18,323 nucleotides of DNA from an uncultured Eubacteriales bacterium (lineage in GTDB: Bacteria; Bacillota; Clostridia; Oscillospirales; CAG-382). The stretch lies in the NCBI GenBank assembly GCA_900550505.1, contig URSI01000008.1, positions 1-18,323 on the forward strand, written 5' to 3'. Position numbers and translations under genes: made by a program. Below the pieces are notes generated by a model, which saw only the letters and a program-made list of their open reading frames with translations, was not told where the DNA came from and searched no databases. This document shows positions 14,337-18,323 of the stretch, piece by piece (within the stretch, counting starts at the first letter, position 1; each line of letters opens with the position of its first letter).

Positions 14337-14915
14337 TTACGGCAGGATCATGTCGATCCCCTGCTGCAGCGCCTCGGCGCTGAGGGCGCCCACGCCCCGG
14401 GCCACGGCGTAGCCCTCGGCGTCGATGAAATAGGTGGTGGGCAGCGAATAGGCCCCGTAGGCCAGGGCGGCCTCGCTCTCCGTGTCGTAAAACACCGGGA
14501 AGGTGAAGCCCTGCTCTGCCACATAGGCCGAGGCGGTGTCCACGGTCTCCCGGGACCCGTCGGTCATGTTGATCATCAGGAACTGGACGTCCTCCCCCAG
14601 CTCCTGATGAGCCGCGTCAAAGTCCGGCATCTCGCTCTTGCAGGGGCCGCACCAGCTGGCCCAGAAGTTCAGCACCACCGGCTTTCCCGCGTAGTCGCTG
14701 AGCCGGACGGCGTTGCCCTCGGCGTCGTAGACGGTGAAGTCCGGCGCCAGGGGCTGCTCCTCCGTCTCATCGGCCTGACCGGCCTCCTCCGTCTCCTGTG
14801 CCGCCAAGGCCCCGGTATCCACCCCGGCGGACAACCGGCCGTACAGCACATAGGCCCCGCCCATGACCAGCACCAGCGCCAGCAAAATCAAAAAGAGCGC
14901 TCTTTTTCCTCGCAT
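14337..14915 (-). CDS. Membrane-anchored TlpA/ResA-like thiol-disulfide oxidoreductase
   Basis: The 192-residue protein has an N-terminal anchor (RGKRALFLILLALVLVMGGA), an acidic Glu/Gln/Ala linker to about residue 50, then an AhpC/TlpA-type thioredoxin fold beginning at APDFTVYDAEG. The redox motif W88-C89-G90-P91-C92 lies in NFWASWCGPCKSEMPDF, and the cis-proline loop is SLPTTYFIDAEG. It acts outside the membrane, reducing protein disulfides with electrons relayed by CcdA, whose gene lies 12 bases upstream. I chose ATG at 14915 because the GAGGAGG site, which overlaps the ccdA stop, is 7 bases from it; the in-frame ATG at 14921 would touch that site. It is probably not for cytochrome c maturation alone, since no c-type cytochrome genes are in view. 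Confidence 0.9.
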   Translation of the reverse strand: MRGKRALFLILLALVLVMGGAYVLYGRLSAGVDTGALAAQETEEAGQADETEEQPLAPDFTVYDAEGNAVRLSDYAGKPVVLNFWASWCGPCKSEMPDFDAAHQELGEDVQFLMINMTDGSRETVDTASAYVAEQGFTFPVFYDTESEAALAYGAYSLPTTYFIDAEGYAVARGVGALSAEALQQGIDMILP

Positions 14916-14927
14916 GTCCATTCCTCC

Positions 14928-15590
14928 TCAGCTCAGCAGGTTCAGCAGACGGCCCATGGTGCCGGTGGCCATCAGGACACCGATGGCGATCAGCAGTCCG
15001 CCGCAGATCTTGTTGATGACGCCGTAGTGGCTCTTGATGAAATTCAGCGCGGATTTCAGCCGGTCGATCAGCAGCGCGCTGAGCAAAAACGGGATCCCCA
15101 GGCCCAGGGAGTAGACCAGCAGCATCCCCATGCCCTCCAGCACATGGCCCCGCTGGGAGGCCAGGATCAGCGCCGATCCCAGGAAGGCCCCCACGCAGGG
15201 GGTCCAGCCCACGGAGAAGATGACGCCGAACAGCATGGCGGAGAAGAAGCCCAGGTCCCGGGTGTCCACGCTCCGGCTGCTGCCCCGGAACAGGTTCACC
15301 TTCACAAGGCCCAGGAAGTGGAGGCCGAAGAAAATCACGATCAGGCCGGAGACGATGTTCACCGCCGTCTGGTGGCTTTTGAGGAAGCCGCCCACGGTGC
15401 CCGCCAGGGCGCCCATGGCCACAAACACGGCGGTGAAGCCCAGCACGAAGCCCAGGGCGTTGGTCAGGGTCCGCCGGGTGCTCCGCTGCCCTCCCCCGGC
15501 GAAGTAGGACACGTACACCGGCAGCATGGGCAGCAGACAGGGCGAAATGAAGGTGATGACGCCCTCCAGAAAGGAGATCAGGTACTGCAT
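14928..15590 (-). CDS. ccdA: CcdA-family transmembrane thiol-electron transporter
   Basis: The 220-residue, six-helix protein carries the two signature cysteines of CcdA/DsbD-beta: Cys18 in FISPCLLPMLP and Cys132 in VGWTPCVGAFLG. Helices lie at about 5-30, 43-66, 78-98, 120-145, 155-178 and 195-215. It moves reducing equivalents from cytoplasmic thioredoxin to extracytoplasmic thiol proteins, here most likely the TlpA-like product of the next gene. The ATG at 15590 was chosen because the family N-terminus begins there and AGGGAG lies 6-8 bases upstream; the open frame continues to 15857 but would overlap the divergent regulator's promoter. It forms a tight operon with the TlpA-like gene, divergent from the Crp/Fnr-type regulator. 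Confidence 0.92.
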   Translation of the reverse strand: MQYLISFLEGVITFISPCLLPMLPVYVSYFAGGGQRSTRRTLTNALGFVLGFTAVFVAMGALAGTVGGFLKSHQTAVNIVSGLIVIFFGLHFLGLVKVNLFRGSSRSVDTRDLGFFSAMLFGVIFSVGWTPCVGAFLGSALILASQRGHVLEGMGMLLVYSLGLGIPFLLSALLIDRLKSALNFIKSHYGVINKICGGLLIAIGVLMATGTMGRLLNLLS

Positions 15591-15684
15591 CTCACCGCTC
15601 CCTTCCCGCAGCGGCAAATAACGCGGAGCAAATCCGCAGGAATGATTCGATCTGGCGCATGATGTGGTCCTCCTGTTTGGAATT

Positions 15685-15701
15685 CCCCGGCGGCGCCGGG
15701 G
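15685..15701 (-). promoter_or_regulatory. GC-rich hairpin in the divergent ccdA/regulator interval
   Basis: CCCCGGC and GCCGGGG form a perfect 7-base stem around GGC. It falls in the likely leader of ccdA and has no T tract, so it could be a regulatory or stabilising hairpin. I found no strong sigma-A promoter for ccdA; a TATACT at 15712-15717 (- strand) lacks a good -35. Confidence 0.35.
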
Positions 15702-15739
15702 GAGTGTGTTCAGTATATCCGATGAAGCCGGAATCTTCT

Positions 15740-15752
15740 GTGATGATATCAC
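15740..15752. promoter_or_regulatory. Palindrome beside the regulator promoter, candidate Crp/Fnr operator
   Basis: GTGAT-GAT-ATCAC is a perfect dyad three bases upstream of the -35 box. Crp/Fnr proteins bind dyads with TGTGA or TTGAT half-sites; here the spacing between half-sites is shorter than the classical one. Its position between the divergent genes suits control of both. Confidence 0.4.
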
Positions 15753-15755
15753 CTT

Positions 15756-15784
15756 TTGACATCCCATGCAAATTCCGCTATACT
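15756..15784 (+). promoter_or_regulatory. Consensus sigma-A promoter for the Crp/Fnr-type regulator
   Basis: A perfect TTGACA (15756-15761) and TATACT (15779-15784) are separated by 17 bases. The leader to the ATG at 15812 is about 20 bases and carries AAAGGAGG. This is the best sigma-A promoter in the right half. Confidence 0.8.
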
Positions 15785-15811
15785 GGCTCCAGGAAAAAAG
15801 GAGGCGGCAGG

Positions 15812-16468
15812 ATGGAACTTTCCGGAGGATTTCCCATCTGGGATAAACTGACGGCACAGCAGCGGGAGACCCTCACCGCTGCCGCTGCGGTGCGCTTTGC
15901 CAAGCGCGGCACCCTGCTCCACGGAGGCAGCGGTGACTGTCTGGGGCTGCTGGTGGTCCGGGAGGGACAGCTGCGGGCCTATATTCTCTCGGAGGAGGGG
16001 CGGGAGATCACCCTCTACCGCCTGTTCCAGCGGGACATCTGCCTGTTCTCCGCCGCCTGCGCCATGGGCTCTTTGCAGCTGGACATCGCCCTGGAGGCGG
16101 AGAAGGACACGGAGTTCTTCCTGATCCCGCCGGAGGTGTACCGCTCCGTCATGGAGGCCTCGGCCCCCCTGGCCAACTACACCAACACACTGATGGCGGA
16201 GCGGTTCTCCCAGGTGATGTGGCTGATGGAGCAGGTCATGTGGCACAGCTTTGACCGGCGGCTAGCGGCCTTTTTGCTGGAGGAGAGCGCTCTGGAGGGC
16301 TCCGCCCGCCTGGAGCTGACCCACGAGCGGATCGCCGCCCACCTGGGCACCGCCCGGGAGGTGGTGACCCGGATGCTGCGCTACTTCCAGAGCGAGGGGC
16401 TGGTGCGCCTGTCCCGGGGCGCAGTGGAGCTCACCGACACCGCCGGCCTGCGCCGTCTGAGCGCCTGA
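15812..16468 (+). CDS. Crp/Fnr-family transcriptional regulator
   Basis: The 218-residue protein has an N-terminal cyclic-nucleotide-type effector barrel (about 15-125: LVVREGQLRAYILSEEGREI, then LYRLFQRDICLFSAACAMGS), a long dimer helix and a C-terminal winged helix (about 165-213), with recognition helix near TAREVVTRMLRYFQSEGLV. Cys43, Cys77 and Cys83 lie in the effector domain; they do not form the four-cysteine N-terminal cluster of true Fnr, so an iron-sulfur sensor is not claimed, although thiol or haem sensing is possible. ATG at 15812 was chosen because AAAGGAGG precedes it by 6-8 bases and the promoter lies just upstream; the open frame to 15659 runs back through the promoter. Divergence from ccdA-tlpA suggests it senses redox or oxygen stress and controls thiol reduction. 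A hairpin terminator follows. Confidence 0.88.
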   Translation: MELSGGFPIWDKLTAQQRETLTAAAAVRFAKRGTLLHGGSGDCLGLLVVREGQLRAYILSEEGREITLYRLFQRDICLFSAACAMGSLQLDIALEAEKDTEFFLIPPEVYRSVMEASAPLANYTNTLMAERFSQVMWLMEQVMWHSFDRRLAAFLLEESALEGSARLELTHERIAAHLGTAREVVTRMLRYFQSEGLVRLSRGAVELTDTAGLRRLSA

Positions 16469-16472
16469 TGCG

Positions 16473-16510
16473 CGTCCCCGCCCGCCGTCCTGGCGGCCGG
16501 GGACGTTTTT
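16473..16510 (+). terminator. Rho-independent terminator of the Crp/Fnr-type gene
   Basis: CGTCCCC (16473-16479) pairs with GGGGACG (16499-16505), with CCGCC/GGCGG nested inside, followed by five T residues. It starts four bases after the stop codon. Confidence 0.85.
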
Positions 16511-16615
16511 CGCCGCCCCGGGCCGCTTGGGGCGCTTTCAGCGGTACGTGGCGGTGCTGCTGTGCGCCGTGGGCGTGTACATGGTACTGACCGGCGGCGG
16601 CTGAGCCGTTCCATC

Positions 16616-16650
16616 AAAAGAGCCCCTGCCGGTCCGGCAGAGGCTCTTTT
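16616..16650 (-). terminator. Rho-independent terminator of the sigma/anti-sigma operon
   Basis: AAAAGAGCC at the left and GGCTCTTTT at the right flank an inner CTGCCG-GTC-CGGCAG hairpin. Read on the - strand it ends in a T run four bases after the anti-sigma stop. It is symmetrical and can also stop + strand read-through. Confidence 0.85.
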
Positions 16651-16654
16651 CTCT

Positions 16655-17629
16655 TCAGTCCCGGCGGAGGAAGTACCGCACGAACACCACACCCAGCAGG
16701 GCCGCGATGCCCATGTACGCGTTCAGCAAAAACAGCTCCGCCGTCCCCTTGCCGCCGCCCCAGTTGTCCTGCACGGAATCGTCCCGGTACTCCTCCGTCA
16801 CGTCCCGGCCCTCCCGGTCCAGCAGCGCGATCTGTGTATACGCCGCCCGGGCCTCCGTCTCCTCCGGGATGCCCAGGTCTTTTTTCAGCTCCGCTTCCCC
16901 CAGGAGCCACAGAAAATCCGGCTCCGTCACCGGATAGGTCTTTTCATAGGGGGACAGGGTCTTGGCACCGTTCAGCGCCATGTACCAGGTGACCCGGATG
17001 CCGTAGATCTCCCGGCAGGTGTCTCCCGCCAGCAGATAGAGCGCCGTCCCGTCGCCTGCCGTCAGCTCCGTCTCCAGCACCCCCGCCGTATAGGGGAAGG
17101 GGGCCATGGAGGCGCTCAGAGTCCGGTACTTCCCGTTCCACCCTCTCTCCAGGCGGACCACACCATGGACCCGGTCGGCGTTGTCGGCGGCATAGGCCAC
17201 GTACAGCTCATTGCCCCGCGTCCGGGCAGCGAGGACCCGCAGGGGCGTATCCGGCTCGATGCGGTGGGAGCTGGTGCTGTCCGCCGGTGAGGGGATGTAG
17301 TCCTCCACGGCCGCCAGCCAGCCGGCCTCCGTATCGGGATAGTGGTACTCCCGGTCATAGAGCCACCACATACACCACAGCGCCACCAGCACGGACAGCA
17401 GCGCGGCGATCAAGCGGGTGCGCCGGACCCGTCTGAGGAACCGCAGCGCCCGCCGGGGCGCCTGCCGCAGGGGGACAGCCTGCCGCATATGGGCCTCCAT
17501 CTCCCGGCAGGCGGCGCACTCCGCCAGATGGGACCGCACCTGCTCCGCCGTCTCCGGCTCCGTCAGCTCCTCCACATAGGCGGGCAGCAGATCCCGCACC
17601 ACGCAGCAGTCCAGTTTATTGCCCTCCAT
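16655..17629 (-). CDS. Zinc-finger (zf-HC2) transmembrane anti-sigma factor
   Basis: The 324-residue protein starts with a zinc anti-sigma domain: Cys8/Cys9 and H34-x3-C38-x2-C41 in RSHLAECAACREM. A basic stretch follows, then one membrane helix at about 73-91 (LIAALLSVLVALWCMWWLY), an extracytoplasmic domain of about 205 residues with no motif I recognise, and a second hydrophobic helix at about 302-318 before the basic RYFLRRD end. It should hold the adjacent ECF sigma factor at the membrane until an envelope signal releases it. ATG at 17629 has a GGGAGG site 8 bases upstream; a GTG at 17638 is in frame but abuts that site. The sigma gene's stop at 17616 lies inside this gene, a 14-base overlap indicating coupling. 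The second C-terminal helix, placing the end back in the cytoplasm, is unusual. Confidence 0.85.
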   Translation of the reverse strand: MEGNKLDCCVVRDLLPAYVEELTEPETAEQVRSHLAECAACREMEAHMRQAVPLRQAPRRALRFLRRVRRTRLIAALLSVLVALWCMWWLYDREYHYPDTEAGWLAAVEDYIPSPADSTSSHRIEPDTPLRVLAARTRGNELYVAYAADNADRVHGVVRLERGWNGKYRTLSASMAPFPYTAGVLETELTAGDGTALYLLAGDTCREIYGIRVTWYMALNGAKTLSPYEKTYPVTEPDFLWLLGEAELKKDLGIPEETEARAAYTQIALLDREGRDVTEEYRDDSVQDNWGGGKGTAELFLLNAYMGIAALLGVVFVRYFLRRD

Positions 17630-18122
17630 GTCCGTCACCTCCCATTTTCCGCGCCAGGGCCTCCTTGCCCCGGTAAAAGCGCACCCGGGCCCATACCTCG
17701 CTGCGGCCCAGCAGGTCCCCGATCTCCGGGAAGGAGAACTCGCCTGCCAGGCGCAGATAAATGACCTCCCGGGTCTCCGGATCCAGCCGCTGCATGGCCC
17801 GGTACAGGGCCATCCGTTCCTCCCGGCTCTCCAGCTCTGCCGCAGGATCGTCCGGGGCTTCCAGCCGGCTCAGCGCCTCCTCTTCCAGCGGCGACGCCCG
17901 CTGGCGGCGCCGGCACTCTGCAAACCACAGCCGCTTGGCAATGGCACACAGCCACACCAGAGGCGTGCAGTCGCCCCGGAAGGTATCCAATCCCCGCAGC
18001 GCCTGACAAAAGGTCTCCTGGGTCAGTTCCTCTGCCGTGTCCGCCTCTCCGCACAGGGAAAACAGATACCGGTACACGCTCTGTGCGTGCTGCTCATAGA
18101 GGTCCTCCCCCCGGTGGGCCAT
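17616..18122 (-). CDS. ECF-type RNA polymerase sigma factor
   Basis: The 168-residue protein has sigma region 2 at about 8-75 (YEQHAQSVYRYLFSLCGEAD, then AEELTQETFCQALRGLDTF and a tryptophan-bearing promoter-melting part, LVWLCAIAKRLWFAECRRR) and region 4 at about 108-160 (LDPETREVIYLRLAGEFSF, then EIGDLLGRSEVWARVRFYRG). It lacks regions 1 and 3, as expected of ECF factors. ATG at 18122 follows GGAGGTGA with 8-base spacing. It is translationally overlapped with the zinc anti-sigma gene, the standard arrangement for envelope-stress regulation. A TGTAAC/CGTC pair about 30 bases upstream suggests it transcribes its own operon. The target genes cannot be inferred from this window. Confidence 0.93.
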   Translation of the reverse strand: MAHRGEDLYEQHAQSVYRYLFSLCGEADTAEELTQETFCQALRGLDTFRGDCTPLVWLCAIAKRLWFAECRRRQRASPLEEEALSRLEAPDDPAAELESREERMALYRAMQRLDPETREVIYLRLAGEFSFPEIGDLLGRSEVWARVRFYRGKEALARKMGGDGHGGQ

Positions 18123-18152
18123 GTTCCATCACCTCCGTTCTGTCTGTTAGTT

Positions 18153-18175
18153 GACGGGGCTGTGCATTCGTTACA
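18153..18175 (-). promoter_or_regulatory. Candidate autoregulatory ECF-sigma promoter
   Basis: On the - strand TGTAAC (18175-18170) is followed after 13 bases by CGTC (18156-18153), about 30 bases before the sigma gene's ATG. ECF promoters typically pair an AAC-type -35 with a CGTC-type -10. The spacing is about three bases shorter than in the Bacillus SigW/SigM class, so this is a candidate only. No sigma-A promoter was evident in the same interval. Confidence 0.45.
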
Positions 18176-18218
18176 GCTTTTTTCGCGTCTTTATCGGGTA
18201 CTGCCGCACATCCCGCAA

Positions 18219-18252
18219 AAAGCGGGCCGTTCCGTTTGGAACGGCCCGCTTT
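18219..18252 (-). terminator. Strong rho-independent terminator of the upstream partial gene
   Basis: AAAGCGGGCCGTTCC and GGAACGGCCCGCTTT form a perfect 15-base stem with a GTTT loop. An A-run at 18217-18221 gives a T tail on the - strand, so it ends the gene whose stop is at 18272 and insulates the sigma operon. Confidence 0.9.
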
Positions 18253-18271
18253 CAGGCTTTGTAAAGGGAAT

Positions 18272-18323
18272 TTACTTGGCAGCCTTGGCGGCCTTGATGG
18301 CCTCGATCAGCATGGGAGTGACC
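18272..18323 (-). CDS. 3' end of an unidentified gene (5' part beyond the window)
   Basis: The last 16 residues read VTPMLIEAIKAAKAAK and end at a TAA, followed by a strong terminator. The Ala/Lys-rich helical tail is typical of a cytosolic, well-expressed protein, but the piece is too short to name a family. Its codons (ATC, GCC, AAG) match the G+C-rich right half. Confidence 0.6.
   Translation of the reverse strand, partial: VTPMLIEAIKAAKAAK

Noticed and set aside
14304..15662. 452-codon open frame on the + strand
   Set aside because: It lies antisense to ccdA-tlpA; its His/Gln/Gly-rich product is the usual shadow of G+C-rich coding DNA, while the - strand encodes clear CcdA and thioredoxin motifs.
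15659..15811. Extended N-terminus for the Crp/Fnr-type regulator
   Set aside because: It includes the consensus promoter and a perfect ribosome binding site just before ATG 15812.
1..18323. CRISPR array, tRNA or rRNA genes, transposase or integrase
   Set aside because: No regularly spaced repeats, tRNA-like clover-leaf with CCA-adjacent arms, rRNA stretches or recombinase motifs were seen on reading both strands.

Overview
The window reads as Firmicutes/Clostridia DNA. Signs are strong AGGAGG-type ribosome binding sites, near-consensus sigma-A promoters with 17-base spacers, a SpoIID-family protein, an anaerobe-type CcdA/TlpA/Crp-Fnr redox module and an ECF sigma/anti-sigma pair. Two base-composition domains meet near 13.3-13.56 kb. 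Left of this, genes have moderate G+C and use ATA isoleucine codons freely. Right of it, genes are clearly G+C-rich, and I saw no ATA codon in the frames I translated. A 3' gene fragment of left-hand codon style stops exactly where a palindrome-rich non-coding stretch begins. The two halves may be different genomes joined by assembly or recombination, so linkage across this point should not be assumed.

Left half, + strand (1-6631): the 3' part of a SpoU/TrmH-type RNA ribose methyltransferase; an 837-residue membrane protein that looks like a P-type ATPase stripped of its catalytic motifs; an EF-G-like GTPase whose catalytic His position is Tyr; and a lipoprotein with an Ig-like domain plus an AlgX/DHHW-like domain with altered catalytic residues. 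The last two share a promoter and end at a strong terminator (6725-6769). Three consecutive genes with degraded active sites is the most unusual feature of the window.

Left half, - strand (6852-10474): a SpoIID-like protein behind a possible sigma-E-type promoter, then a translationally coupled pair forming most of a cobalamin methionine synthase. One gene fuses homocysteine methyltransferase with methylene-tetrahydrofolate reductase (YitJ type). The other is a free-standing methyl-tetrahydrofolate corrinoid methyltransferase domain. No B12-binding domain is in the window. Divergently on the + strand come citrate synthase (catalytic triad intact) and an unrecognised multi-pass membrane protein, each with its own promoter and terminator.

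Junction (13.09-13.78 kb): a 3' gene fragment, at least three perfect or near-perfect hairpins in about 140 bases, and roughly 220 further non-coding bases.

Right half (13.78-18.32 kb): a small helical protein; a ccdA-tlpA thiol-redox operon divergent from a Crp/Fnr-type regulator with a consensus promoter and an adjacent palindrome; an overlapping ECF sigma/zinc anti-sigma pair preceded by a possible autoregulated ECF promoter; and the last 16 codons of an unidentified gene. No tRNA, rRNA, CRISPR array, transposase or integrase was seen.
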